The notes: generated by a model from the sequence alone, not told the origin. 64,000 bases of DNA from Thiogranum sp. (GCA_030148775.1 JASBST010000094.1:1-64000); one strand, 5' to 3'; counted from the first letter of the stretch, positions 35,032-44,521 are shown. Translations and numbers: made by a program.

Positions 35032-35181
35032 TCAGTCGACCTTGCTGTCCATGCAGGACCAGTACGGGCCTCTCAACTGGCGCCGGAGAATCTTGCCGCT
35101 CGGATTACGCGGTATGTTTCTCACAAATGCAATTTGGTCGGAGCCTTGAAACTGGCTATTCTGCTCTTGAGATATAACATT
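35032..35181 (-). pseudogene. C-terminal remnant of an AMP-forming acyl-CoA ligase
   Basis: On the minus strand, one frame reads LKSRIASFKAPTK and then stops. The neighbouring frame continues as IAFVRNIPRNPSGKILRRQLRG and ends in a stop at 35032-35034. Together they match the end of the adenylate-forming superfamily, in which the PRNxSGKxLR block holds the catalytic lysine. Only the last ~40 residues are left and they are split by a frameshift, so this is a degraded gene fragment. It lies 21 bp upstream of the hydrolase gene start. Its presence hints at an earlier, larger lipid or polyketide gene set around the ketoacyl synthase. Confidence 0.75.
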
Positions 35182-35185
35182 AGCT

Positions 35186-35596
35186 CCGGTCAGCTACAGG
35201 CGCCGCAGGCGGCAAGCAAACCGCCTTATTATTAGAGTACAGTATCGAACTTAGGTCACGGCCGCATAAGAAAAAGCCGATATTGGCTGGATGCGGCGTC
35301 TCTCCGACAATGGATAATACCTGCCTGTTGCCGATTCGATGCATCACCGTGATGCAGCACGAATTGTCCTCCATCGAAACTCCATCGGGGAAACCGACGC
35401 TTCATCCGAAAGCGAACTCGATAGTTACACCTCGTGAGCAACAGCTGAACTCCTCCCCAATATCTAGATACTCGTCGTTAGAGAAAATCGGCCGCTTGCA
35501 TTCGTTCCGCAAAGGGTATCGCCAGCGCCGACCTGGAGGGCCAACACCGTCGCGGCCAAAATTTCACCTCTCCCAGATCGCTGAAGCTGACCTTTG
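35186..35596. other. Intergenic region, no gene recognised
   Basis: 411 bp downstream of the HlyD-type gene and upstream of the ligase remnant. Open frames in it (for example 35283-35720 plus) have no family or ribosome site. No transporter gene follows the adaptor. Confidence 0.4.
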
Positions 35597-36352
35597 TCAG
35601 CGCTGGAACTCAACGTGCGCGGCCTGGCCGGCTTGCAGCGTATCGTCGTCCGCCTCGAATCCGACCCGCACGCGGTACTTCGCCGGGTTGCCGGAGTCGG
35701 CGGCGATTTGTATGACGTGACCGTCGTAGCGATGCCCCCCGACCTGGACCCTGGCTGGCAGGCCGTTCTTCAGACCCGCGAGTTTTTCAACGTCGAGGCT
35801 TGCCTGCGCGACCATGGGGCGGTCGCGGCCGAGCACGATCATCGGCGTGACCTGGTCGCGGTTGACGACCGTTTCGCCCACCTGCACCGGTGTGGCGAGC
35901 ACCCGGCCGCCGTAGGGCGCGCGCAACCGGCTGTACTCCAGCGCCAGCCGGGCGGCGTCGAGGCGGGCCTGCGCGCTGGCGTAATCGGCTTGTGCGCTCG
36001 CGGTGGCTATTTCCTGCAATTGCAGGTCGTGGACCGCTATGACAGTGCGTTCGTACAGCGACTGGGTGCGTTCGAGCTCGCGCTTGGCTTCATCGCGCCG
36101 CAGTTTTTCCTTGTGTACCTGCGCGGTGGCGTCGCGCAGCCGGGTTTCGAAGGGGCGTTGGTCCAGTGTCAACAGGACCTGACCGGCGGTTATACGGTCG
36201 CCCGGGACGACCGGACGCGTTTTCACCACGCCCGAGACCGGCGTGCTCAATGTGGTGCGCTGCGACCAGTCCAGCACGGCGGGATATTGCTCGGCGTATA
36301 CCGTAAGGCTCAGCCCACTGAGGGCGAGGCCAAGTATCCAGGACTTAGTCAT
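35597..36352 (-). CDS. HlyD/RND-type periplasmic efflux adaptor
   Basis: 251 residues with a Sec signal (SWILGLALSGLSLTVYAEQ). The two half-motifs of the lipoyl domain are visible (TPVSGVVKTRPVVPGDRITAG and YSRLRAPYGGRVLATPVQVG), flanking a coiled-coil hairpin (TAQVHKEKLRRDEAKRELER, AQADYASAQARLDAARLALE). It ends early, without the long membrane-proximal domain of full adaptors (usually 350-400 residues). The start overlaps the TolC-type gene by 8 bp, so the two are coupled. No inner-membrane pump gene follows, so the partner is missing or encoded elsewhere. Confidence 0.88.
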   Translation of the reverse strand: MTKSWILGLALSGLSLTVYAEQYPAVLDWSQRTTLSTPVSGVVKTRPVVPGDRITAGQVLLTLDQRPFETRLRDATAQVHKEKLRRDEAKRELERTQSLYERTVIAVHDLQLQEIATASAQADYASAQARLDAARLALEYSRLRAPYGGRVLATPVQVGETVVNRDQVTPMIVLGRDRPMVAQASLDVEKLAGLKNGLPARVQVGGHRYDGHVIQIAADSGNPAKYRVRVGFEADDDTLQAGQAAHVEFQR

Positions 36353-37691
36353 GCGGGTCCCCTTGTCTGTCGAGTGAGGTCGGCTGCAAATAGGGTGAAA
36401 AGGATTCGCCGCTGAGCGCGCTCAGACGTGCCCAGTCCAGGGCCAGGGCGTACTCGGTCTGCGCCGCCAGCAGCGCGGCCCGCGACTGGCCGACCAGGGC
36501 GGTGCCAAAGTCGGTCTTGACCTGCAACTCGTAAAGCGCCTGGGCGCGATCGAAATCAAGCGCGCGGTAATCGGTGCTCACCTCAACTTGCTGGCGTTGC
36601 GCCAGCAGTGTCTGGATGTCCAGCCAGACATCCAGCAGATTCTGTCGCAGGTCGAATTCCAGTTGCTTCAGTTCGGCTTCCAGGCGATGCATAGTGGCGC
36701 GTGCACGCGCGACCTCGGCGTCGACACGCCCCCCCCGGTACAGCGGGATGTCCAGGCGCAGTTCCACCTCCAGCGGATTGCGCGAGCTGATGTCACGGTT
36801 CCCGGCGGCGGTACTGACCGAGCCGCTCAGTACCGGGCGCGCACCGGCACGTTCGGCCTTTATGCGCAGGCGTGCGGCTTCCAGGTCCGCCTTGAGCGAC
36901 TGCACGCGCGGGTTGTTCGCCAGCGCCGCCTTGACCAGGTCTTCGTACTCGGGGAGCGCCTGGTCGTTTTCCTGCAACGGCGGCGGCGCGAGCGTCGCCG
37001 GAAGATCGTCCGGGCGGTTCAGCAGCTGCGCCAGTTTTGCGCGGCTGCTGCGCTGGCGCGCCTGGGCACGCAGGCGTTGCATGCGCAAGGCCTGATAGGC
37101 GTTCTGTTGTTCCAGCAGACGGGAGTCGGAAACCTGCCCGAGCTCGTTACGGTCCCGCAGGCGGTCGGCCTGCACAAAGGCCACCGCCATGGCCTCGTTG
37201 TCGCGGGCGAAGGTCAGGTCTGCGATCAGCACATCGAAAAACGCCTGCATGACACGGATCCGATACTGCGTCAGATCCGCGCTGAATCGCAACCTGCCGC
37301 CGTTGACGCGGGTTTCCGCGGCCGCCTCCAACGCCTCGGTACGGCCAAAATCGTAAAGTTGTTTGCGCGCAAACAGCGCGGCGCGGGAATCGTTGTGGCT
37401 CTGGTCCGTGGCGACGTCGGACGGTTCGATGAAGCGCGCTTGCAGGCGCGCGCCGATATCGATGTCGTCGCGGGCATAGGCCCGGGCGGCGTCGGCCTGC
37501 AGCGACTCGATATCGGCGCGGCTGGCGCTCAACAACGGGTGGTTCTCGCCCGCCAGACGCAGGGCCTCACCCAGGCTCAGCGGCTCGGGCAACGCCTGCC
37601 CGGCCAGGCCGGCCGCCGGCAGGTGCAGCAGCAGACCGAGCACCGCCAGGATCGGCCGCAGGCCGTGCCGCCTGGTACCGCGCCGGATCAT
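36345..37691 (-). CDS. TolC-family outer membrane efflux protein
   Basis: 448 residues from the ATG at 37691, whose first bases overlap the stop of the thioredoxin-like gene (ATGA, 4 bp). A Sec signal (LRPILAVLGLLLHLPAAGLA) leads into the TolC repeat structure: long helices rich in Ala, Leu and Gln (LSLGEALRLAGENHPLLSAS, NPRVQSLKADLEAARLRI, VEVSTDYRALDFDRAQALYE) and the strand-type PLYRGGRVDAEV near the middle. It forms a trimeric channel through the outer membrane and would dock with the adaptor encoded next. Extension upstream to 37781 only adds a non-protein-like basic stretch. Confidence 0.9.
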   Translation of the reverse strand: MIRRGTRRHGLRPILAVLGLLLHLPAAGLAGQALPEPLSLGEALRLAGENHPLLSASRADIESLQADAARAYARDDIDIGARLQARFIEPSDVATDQSHNDSRAALFARKQLYDFGRTEALEAAAETRVNGGRLRFSADLTQYRIRVMQAFFDVLIADLTFARDNEAMAVAFVQADRLRDRNELGQVSDSRLLEQQNAYQALRMQRLRAQARQRSSRAKLAQLLNRPDDLPATLAPPPLQENDQALPEYEDLVKAALANNPRVQSLKADLEAARLRIKAERAGARPVLSGSVSTAAGNRDISSRNPLEVELRLDIPLYRGGRVDAEVARARATMHRLEAELKQLEFDLRQNLLDVWLDIQTLLAQRQQVEVSTDYRALDFDRAQALYELQVKTDFGTALVGQSRAALLAAQTEYALALDWARLSALSGESFSPYLQPTSLDRQGDPHD

Positions 37692-38221
37692 TGCCGGGCG
37701 GTTTGCTTGCGCCTGTCGCGCTTGTATCGGGCGAAGGGTTCGTCGCGGTAATGACCTTCGGCGGCATATTGGCCGAGCCAAAGCATTTCCTCCACGCCGC
37801 TGGTGGGACCGGTATAGCGCGCGACCAGTTTGCCGTCGGTATTGTAAAAGGCGAACACGGGGGTGGCGCGTACCTGGAACTGTTTGAACGCGAAGTCCTT
37901 CTGCGTGGTCGTCCTGCCCTGGAAATCGGTGATCTCCAGATCCCCCTCGATGTCGACGCTGAACAGCCGAAAGTGCTTGCGAAAATACGCCTGCACTTCG
38001 GGCTGGTTGAGTACCGTGGTCTTCATGCGGTGGCAGAAGGGGCAGCTGTCCATTTCAAAGAAAATCATCACGCCCTGTTTGCCCTCATTGCGCGCGAGTT
38101 CGGCCTCCTCCTGGAAGTTGCCGAAGGTTTCCTGGAAAAAATACTGCGCCGGGTCCCGGGTTTCAGCGCCGGCAGGCGACAGAACGATCAGACTCAGCAG
38201 AAGCGACAGCAGGCGAAACAT
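37688..38221 (-). CDS. Secreted thioredoxin-fold protein (SoxW-like)
   Basis: 177 residues from the ATG at 38221, chosen because a clean Sec signal (FRLLSLLLSLIVLSPAGAE) begins there. The CxxC active site is MDSCPFCHRM (Cys60, Cys63). The cis-Pro loop is RATPVFAFYNTDG. The sequence between, GVMIFFEMDSCPFC and KHFRLFSVDIEGD, is typical of the SoxW/thioredoxin-like group in sulfur oxidisers. It leads a three-gene operon with TolC and an adaptor. It may keep cysteines of a periplasmic protein reduced; the partner is unknown. Confidence 0.85.
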   Translation of the reverse strand: MFRLLSLLLSLIVLSPAGAETRDPAQYFFQETFGNFQEEAELARNEGKQGVMIFFEMDSCPFCHRMKTTVLNQPEVQAYFRKHFRLFSVDIEGDLEITDFQGRTTTQKDFAFKQFQVRATPVFAFYNTDGKLVARYTGPTSGVEEMLWLGQYAAEGHYRDEPFARYKRDRRKQTARQ

Positions 38222-38698
38222 GGCGCAAAACCAACGGTAGCGTGTATATACACTGATATTCTGGAGGACGAGCGGGCGCCGCAATTTGTTCCACATTGCA
38301 ACCTATCGCACGTTGAAGCCCACCCGGTCGGTTGTTGGCGAAGGCTCCAACGTCCTGGCCTCTTTGCCGAGCGGTCGAAAGGTCGGGGGCGGGGTGCACC
38401 GGCTGCGGGCGTCCCGAATGTCGCTTCGCACCTGTTATACAAGAGTTTTTTATTTATTGTCCAGTTGTGGTATAAAAAATATTCGATCTGCGCTAAGGGC
38501 AATCATCAAAAAAACCAGTCACCGCCTTAGTCACCAGTCTCTCCCAGACCGCGCCGGTCTCCGCCACTCGGCTGCCCCCACCGGCTCGTCCGAATTCGCT
38601 TGGATCACACGCGGCACAACCCCGCTGATCGGGTCGGCGCAAGACCGGTACATCCCGGAGGATGTACCGGTGCCGCCGGCGAATCTCCACTGTGCCGG
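38222..38698. other. Intergenic region between the thioredoxin-like and di-haem genes
   Basis: 477 bp. The first part (38222-38300) holds the start region of the thioredoxin operon; an AT-rich stretch lies near 38440-38490. The hairpin at 38644-38671 follows the di-haem gene. No gene was recognised. Confidence 0.4.
38644..38671 (-). terminator. Strong hairpin after the tandem di-haem genes
   Basis: ACCGGTACATCC (38644-38655) and GGATGTACCGGT (38660-38671) form a perfect 12-bp stem with a 4-base loop, 27 bp beyond the stop of the second di-haem gene. No T-run follows on the minus strand. Confidence 0.6.
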
Positions 38699-40339
38699 TC
38701 AATAGGTCGTACAACGAAAGTTTTCATCGACCACCAGACAGGGGGTGTCGGCCGGCAGAATTTGCAGCGATTTCAGAAATTCTATGACAGCGTTCTGGCC
38801 CGAGGCCGCCAGTTCCCTGAACGCGTTACCGGATTGTTCGGCTTCGCCATGGTGCGCGAGCACCGCTTCGCGCATAGTCGTATACAGACCGTGATGACCG
38901 AAGCTGTGTTGGTTGGCAATGCCCCAAAGCTTACGGGTCAGGAATTTGCTATTGCCGGCGAAAAACTCGGGGGATCCGGTCGGATGGTTCTGGCTCAACG
39001 GCTCGACGTCGCCATCACACAGTCCGTCCTTGATCAGCTCCGGGTTGGCGTCGCAGGAGGGTTTACCGGTAGTGATGTCGTGCAGTTTCAGGTCTGTGTA
39101 CGCCGGAACCGTTACCACGCCGTTACGCGCGTGCAGACGCGGCTGTGGCAGATCGTCGCGCGTCAGGTCCACCTCCAGTGTGGCCACGCCATCGTCCCGT
39201 CGCAGGGTGCCGGGCGGATTGAACGGACTGGGTTCCGAGAAAACCCATCCCTTGTCGGTAAGCGGCAGGTTTGGGATATGGCAGCCGGCGCAGCCGATGG
39301 TATCGAAAAGGCGCTCGCCCCGCACAATGGCCGCGCGCACCTTTTTATTGCGCGGAATGACACGCCCCGGGGCCGGGAGGGTGGCCTGGAACACGGAGAC
39401 TGCGGTCATATCGGCAATCGTCAGCTCGTTGGCAAAACCGTCTTCGTCCTGATCGACGTCGGTGCCGAAGCGCTCTTCCGACTGAACTCCGAGCAGCCGG
39501 GTGAAGGAGTTGTTGCTGAACTGCCGCAAAGAAATGACGGCCCCGGACTGAAAGAACGGCTGGATTATCAGACTGGGCGCATCGGTTCCGCTCGTCAGCA
39601 GGCTCGGCGCCGGCAGACCGAGCACCTGGGTGGTGTCCCAGGTTCCGTCCGGGTTGCGAATCAGGGTGCCGAAGTCGATCCCCTTCGATGACAGCGCACA
39701 CTCGCTGCCCGGTGCGCAGGCAGCGGCCAGCGCCTGCAGGTCGGTGGTGATCTGCCGCGCCAGCATCTCTATGTAGCCGGACCCGAACATGCCCGTGCTC
39801 TTGCGCGCATCGGAGATATTTTGCAACGTGACCGGCAGGCCCCTCTCGTCGAGCGTGCCGCGGGTAATGACGGTGTCGTTACGATCGAAGGTCGCGAAAT
39901 CAAAGCAATTGGCCAGCACAAAGACATTGCCGAGGGTGTCTCCGCCGCCGACCCGCGGCTGAATATGGCAGCCGATGCAGGAACCGGCCGCCGCGCCGGA
40001 AAAGCGGTTCATGTTTCTCGGGAATGTGAGCGGCGAAAGCGGATCGGTCAATTTACCGTCATTACCTTTACCGAACGGCCGGCCCTGGCCCTCCTGACTG
40101 GTCCAGCGGGCGGTGAACAGCTGCTCACCGTGACTGACCAGCTCGGGAAGCGTGATGTCGAACTCCTGACCGTTTTGCAGGTGCGTCGGGATGGCGAGTT
40201 CACGACCGATAAACGCCGGGTCGAGCACAGGCGGATGGCTGATAAACTCGTCCTGGGTTGTCGCCGCGAACGAAGACGCGCTGAGCAGCGATGTGGCTAC
40301 CATCGCCGGTATAACGTGGAGTCTGCTGAATTTATACAT
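38699..40339 (-). CDS. Di-haem oxidoreductase (DHOR / putative peroxidase family), copy 2
   Basis: 546 residues with a Sec signal (AMVATSLLSASSFAATTQ). Two CxxCH haem sites are visible: SCIGCHIQPR (near residue 135) and GCAGCHIPNLPL (near 345). The family's other marks are LFTARWTSQEGQGRP, FGSGYIEMLARQI, EERFGTDVDQDEDGFANELT and ANQHSFGHHG. Such proteins resemble di-haem cytochrome c peroxidases and occur in periplasmic electron-transfer chains. It directly follows a close relative on the same strand (33-bp gap), so the pair arose by tandem duplication. The ATG at 40339 is preceded by AAGGGACTATTC. The electron donor and substrate are not known. Confidence 0.88.
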   Translation of the reverse strand: MYKFSRLHVIPAMVATSLLSASSFAATTQDEFISHPPVLDPAFIGRELAIPTHLQNGQEFDITLPELVSHGEQLFTARWTSQEGQGRPFGKGNDGKLTDPLSPLTFPRNMNRFSGAAAGSCIGCHIQPRVGGGDTLGNVFVLANCFDFATFDRNDTVITRGTLDERGLPVTLQNISDARKSTGMFGSGYIEMLARQITTDLQALAAACAPGSECALSSKGIDFGTLIRNPDGTWDTTQVLGLPAPSLLTSGTDAPSLIIQPFFQSGAVISLRQFSNNSFTRLLGVQSEERFGTDVDQDEDGFANELTIADMTAVSVFQATLPAPGRVIPRNKKVRAAIVRGERLFDTIGCAGCHIPNLPLTDKGWVFSEPSPFNPPGTLRRDDGVATLEVDLTRDDLPQPRLHARNGVVTVPAYTDLKLHDITTGKPSCDANPELIKDGLCDGDVEPLSQNHPTGSPEFFAGNSKFLTRKLWGIANQHSFGHHGLYTTMREAVLAHHGEAEQSGNAFRELAASGQNAVIEFLKSLQILPADTPCLVVDENFRCTTY

Positions 40340-40372
40340 TGAATAGTCCCTTTTCGTTTGTTGAACAACAGC

Positions 40373-42028
40373 TCAATGAGTCTGTCCGCTGTCGGCGCGG
40401 CGATCGCGGCATTGGTAGTTCTCGTCGACCACCGTGCACGGTGTGCCGGGCGGGAGAATCTGCAGCGATTTCAGGAACTCGATCAGCGCGTTCTGGTCTT
40501 GCGCCGCCAATGCCCGGAACGCCTCGCTTGATGCGGCTGCCTCGCCGGCGTGCGCAAGCAGCGCCTCGCGCATCGTCGAGTATTGTCCGTGATGACCGAA
40601 CGCGTGCTGATTGGCGATCCCCCAGAGCCGCCGAGTGATGAATCTGCTGTTGCCGGCAAAAAATTCCGGGCTGCCTATCGGTTGATTCGCATCGATCGGC
40701 TCGACGTCGCCGTCGCACTCACCGCTATTGATCAGATCGGGATGGGACGCACAGGACGGCAAGCCGGAGGTGATATCGTGCAGCTTCATATCCGTGTAGG
40801 CGGGTACCCGCACCACGCCGTGGCTGACGCGCAGGCGCGGCTGTGGCAGCCGGGCGCTGGTCAAATCGACCTTGAGACTGGCGACCCCGTCTTCCGGGCG
40901 CAGATTGCCGGGCAGGTTGAACGGACCGGGCTCGGAGAAGACCCACGCCCCGTCGGTGAGTGGCAAACTCGGTGTATGACAGCCGGCACACCCGATCTGA
41001 TCAAACAAGCGCTCGCCCCGAGCGATGGCGACACGAAAACGTTTGTCGCGCGGAATCATGCGCCCGGGGACCGGAAGCGTGGCCTGGAACAGCGTCACGG
41101 CGGTGACATCGGCCCGTGTCAATTCATTGGTAAAGCCGTCTCCATCCGGGTCGGCACCAAATCCGAAGCGCTCCTCCGACTGTATGCCGTGGTGTTGATT
41201 GAAGGCACCGTTGGTGAAGTCACGCAGGGATATGACGTTGCCGCCCTGACGGAAGGGCTGGATGATCAGGCTGGGCGGCGCACTGGCGGACGTGGCGAGG
41301 CTTTGCGGCGGCAGTCCAACGACCTGCGATACGTCCCAGGTTCCATCCGGACGATGTATCAGGTATCCGAAATCGACGTTCTTCGCCAACAGCCTGCAAG
41401 TTTCGCCCGGTTTGCACCGGGACGCGCGGCCCTGAAGTTCCCGGGTCATCTCGCGTGCCAGCATCTCGATGAAGCCGGAACCGAACATACCCACGACCTT
41501 GCGTGAATTTCCGATCGACTGCAGCGTGGTCGGTTGCAGTCGCTCGTCGAGCGAACCGCGCGTCGCGACGGTGTCGTCGACCGAAAATGTCGTGAAGTCG
41601 AAGCGATCGCCCAGCAGCGTGATATTGCCGGCGAAGTCGCCACCGCCGCCGGTCGTCGGCAGGTTGTGACAATTCGAGCAGGCACCGGTGTCCGGCCCGG
41701 AGATACGGTTGAAGTTACGCGGAAAGACCAGCGGCGAACTCATGTCCGAAAGCGGTTCGCCGGTGCCTTTGCTGAGCGGTCGTCCCTGCCCCTCCTGGCT
41801 GGTCCAGCGCGCCGTGAACAGACTTTTTCCAAATTCAATAAGCTTTGGCAGCGGTGTGCGGAACTCTTCGCCGTCGCGCAAATGGACCGGGATGGATTTC
41901 TCGACCCCGATCTGATCCGCAGGATCGAGTTGCTGTGACTTTGCCGGCCAGGCCGGAAGAAAAAGGGTGCTGAGAATCACGAAGGTGCAAGCGAGAGTTC
42001 GCCGCGACATAGCTTGGTACTGATCCAT
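40373..42028 (-). CDS. Di-haem oxidoreductase (DHOR / putative peroxidase family), copy 1
   Basis: About 551 residues from the ATG at 42028, six bases after AAGGAG; ATGs at 42031 and 42052 are alternatives. Sec signal (TLACTFVILSTLFLPAWPA). Haem sites ACSNCHNLPT and GCAGCHTPSLPL. It shares most blocks with the downstream gene, such as LFTARWTSQEGQGRPLSKG, FGSGFIEMLAREM and GDGFTNELTRADVTAVTLF, and differs mainly in loops. It is likely co-transcribed with copy 2, and two paralogues may serve different donors or substrates. This is inference. Confidence 0.88.
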   Translation of the reverse strand: MDQYQAMSRRTLACTFVILSTLFLPAWPAKSQQLDPADQIGVEKSIPVHLRDGEEFRTPLPKLIEFGKSLFTARWTSQEGQGRPLSKGTGEPLSDMSSPLVFPRNFNRISGPDTGACSNCHNLPTTGGGGDFAGNITLLGDRFDFTTFSVDDTVATRGSLDERLQPTTLQSIGNSRKVVGMFGSGFIEMLAREMTRELQGRASRCKPGETCRLLAKNVDFGYLIHRPDGTWDVSQVVGLPPQSLATSASAPPSLIIQPFRQGGNVISLRDFTNGAFNQHHGIQSEERFGFGADPDGDGFTNELTRADVTAVTLFQATLPVPGRMIPRDKRFRVAIARGERLFDQIGCAGCHTPSLPLTDGAWVFSEPGPFNLPGNLRPEDGVASLKVDLTSARLPQPRLRVSHGVVRVPAYTDMKLHDITSGLPSCASHPDLINSGECDGDVEPIDANQPIGSPEFFAGNSRFITRRLWGIANQHAFGHHGQYSTMREALLAHAGEAAASSEAFRALAAQDQNALIEFLKSLQILPPGTPCTVVDENYQCRDRRADSGQTH

Positions 42029-42607
42029 CATTATCTCCTTATGGGATGCCAAGGACGCCTGCGACCGGCTCCAGCGTCGCGGGCGTCCGTCCTTACTTTC
42101 CGCTTGTGTAACTGCAACCTACTGGAATCCGATACGCCCCCTCACCGACAAGGTATCGAATTGACGAAATAGAACGGCACCCAACCAAATGAATAGTTTT
42201 CCAGGGTGCGACAACGTATAAGTTTAGGCGTTGTAGATTACAAAGATAAAAAACGGCGAAAAATATTCCCGGTTTTTTTGTTTCTTCACATTCACCCGGA
42301 ATAAAACGCCTCGGCACCTCATCTTTATGCTCGAATGCGGATCGAACTACAGGGAAAGGACAATATGTATCACGATTGAAGAGATTCCGGTGTCTGCATT
42401 CGGCAACGATCGCCCGACCCCGCACACTCGTACCTGTATCCGTGACCTGACCATGTTATAACTAATAACGATTGCGCCAATCGAGGGGCCGTGTCGTTTC
42501 GCGCTCCAAGCGCCGCGCGATGACCGCCTGCTGTAGCGGGCCGCCGTAACGCGAGTACGCGCGCGCTAAATTGGCAAAGGACTTTTGTAGCTTATGGAGG
42601 AGTTTCA
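42029..42607. other. Divergent control region of di-haem and flavoprotein operons
   Basis: 579 bp. AT-rich between 42230 and 42300 (AAAGATAAAAAACGG, then GGTTTTTTTG), GC-rich beyond 42480. It should hold promoters for both operons. An open frame at 42093-42425 (minus) is not protein-like. No known RNA was recognised. Confidence 0.45.
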
Positions 42608-44521
42608 ATGAAGATTCTGGTTAACTTTCAGATAGACAAACCCCTGGAACCGCGACTGATCGGCGACAACGTCATCTACCGACCGGACCTGGAACGGAAA
42701 GGCCCCGGTCACCTCGGGAAGACGCTCGCTGCGGTGGCGCCGGATGTGCTGGTGACCTGCCAGCTCCCCGACGTCGTCAGTGTCGCGAAATGGATACAGA
42801 CAACCTCCTCTTTTCCTGTCTTTATCGTCTGTATCGGCGACTATCCCGAAGCCGTGCAAACGGTTGCCGGCGTTCCTGTGTATTGGGTATCCGCCCAGGG
42901 CGACCTCAGCGCGGCCGAACGCGCGCTGATCCTGACCGAAACACTGCACAGCAGGCAGCTCGACGACGAATGCAACCGGCCGTTGCGAATCGCGCGCCAA
43001 CAGCATCGCAGTGCGCCGCAGGAGCATGTGGTACTCGTGGGCGCCGGCGCGGTCAATCTTCTCACGGCATATTATTTACACGAACAGCGCTATCGTGTCT
43101 CGGTGATCGACGCCAACCCCGACCCGCGCACCACATCGGCGTGGTCCCAGCTCGGCTGCACGCACGGCGGCTGTGACGGACGCATGTTCACGCTCACCGA
43201 ATCACGCTACCACCTGGCAAACTATCAGAACACCGATACCGAACCGGCCCGACCGTTCCAGGATCGCATTGCGGCCAACGGCTGGCTCTGCCAGGACAGG
43301 CACGAGCTCGACGGTACGGATATTGCGTGGATTACGGAATATACCCAGACACCGACCTGGCTCACGTCCGTCCTGAATGAAGACATCATTTCATTCAACC
43401 GGCAGAGCGCGCCGCTGTGGGAGGCGCTGAAACAGGATTGTCCGTCGATCTTCGATGGTGTCGGCTATACGCCAACTGTGTTACGCGTGTATTCGACCCG
43501 GGAGCAGTTTGCCGCGGCGACGGTTAACGAAGCACGCGTGGGGGCGTTGAAACGTGTTCTCGATCCGGCTTCGCTGTGCCGGGAACACCCGGGGCTGGCG
43601 CAAGCCGTGCGCGACGGCGCCATAGTCGGTGCGCTGGAGGTTGTCGGCTTTACCGTCGGTATACATCGCTTCTCGGCAAAGCTCATCGGACTGCTGGAAG
43701 ACGCTGGCGTGGATTTTCGCTGGAATCAGCGGGTCACCGAGGTCGCCAAGGAGACGAACGGCGAGGTGCGCTGTCTCCTGGCGGGGAACGAATCCATCGA
43801 GGCGGATCACTATGTCATCTCTCCGGGCGCCTATGGCGGCTCGCTACTGAACGGCATGGTTTGCGGCGAACAAATCAGCGGCATCGCAGGAGCGTGGCTG
43901 TCTCTTCCCAATACAGAACCCCGTCTTGCCGCGTCCATGAAAATCTCCAGAGTCGGATTCGCCGCCAGCGGTGCGGCCGAAGGGGCGAATGTCATCGTCG
44001 ATTCGAGCACGGATGGAGAGTTCATCCATATCAGCTCTGGGCACGGCTACCTTGGCCGCGATTGCGAGTCAATCGACATGGGCGCGGTCGAAGATCTGTT
44101 TCGTGTGGTCGATGAGACCGCCCGCCGCTACTTCCCCGCGGCATACGACGCCGCGCAACGCAGCGGCCTGCTGTCAAGCAGCCGGCGCTACTGCGTGCGG
44201 CCATGGACGCCATCGGGGCTCGGAATATTCGAGATGGCGCCCACTCGAAACGGCGGATTAGTGGTCGTGACGGGCGGACATAACACTGGGGGATTTGCAC
44301 AGTCACCCAGTGTCGCAATGGCCGTGCTGGCGGCACTGCGTGGCGAGGCGGCGGACATGCATCGGGCCTACCACCCGGAACGACTGCGGCGTTTTCTGGC
44401 CGACGGGTCCTTCCGGCGCAGGGTGACACCCGTGGAGGAAAGCGCAGCGGACATCGGACTGGCCTACCGGGACGATTCGGCAATGGCCGAGTCCGGCGCT
44501 AGCGGAACCCTCTACCAGTGA
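42608..44521 (+). CDS. FAD-dependent oxidoreductase (DAO type) with an N-terminal extra domain
   Basis: 637 residues, ATG at 42608 after TATGGAGGAGTTTCA. The C-terminal ~500 residues are a D-amino-acid-oxidase-type flavoprotein: VVLVGAGAVNLLTAYYLHEQ (FAD GxGxxN variant at ~140), YRVSVIDANPDPR and the C-terminal GLVVVTGGHNTGGFAQSPSV. The first ~130 residues form a separate domain (MKILVNFQIDKPLE, VLVTCQLPDVVSVAKW, VYWVSAQGDLSAAER) that recalls the N-terminal lobe of a D-2-hydroxyacid dehydrogenase, although I cannot confirm this. Its stop overlaps the next gene's GTG by 4 bp. The pair may oxidise an unusual amino or imino acid. Confidence 0.8.
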   Translation: MKILVNFQIDKPLEPRLIGDNVIYRPDLERKGPGHLGKTLAAVAPDVLVTCQLPDVVSVAKWIQTTSSFPVFIVCIGDYPEAVQTVAGVPVYWVSAQGDLSAAERALILTETLHSRQLDDECNRPLRIARQQHRSAPQEHVVLVGAGAVNLLTAYYLHEQRYRVSVIDANPDPRTTSAWSQLGCTHGGCDGRMFTLTESRYHLANYQNTDTEPARPFQDRIAANGWLCQDRHELDGTDIAWITEYTQTPTWLTSVLNEDIISFNRQSAPLWEALKQDCPSIFDGVGYTPTVLRVYSTREQFAAATVNEARVGALKRVLDPASLCREHPGLAQAVRDGAIVGALEVVGFTVGIHRFSAKLIGLLEDAGVDFRWNQRVTEVAKETNGEVRCLLAGNESIEADHYVISPGAYGGSLLNGMVCGEQISGIAGAWLSLPNTEPRLAASMKISRVGFAASGAAEGANVIVDSSTDGEFIHISSGHGYLGRDCESIDMGAVEDLFRVVDETARRYFPAAYDAAQRSGLLSSSRRYCVRPWTPSGLGIFEMAPTRNGGLVVVTGGHNTGGFAQSPSVAMAVLAALRGEAADMHRAYHPERLRRFLADGSFRRRVTPVEESAADIGLAYRDDSAMAESGASGTLYQ

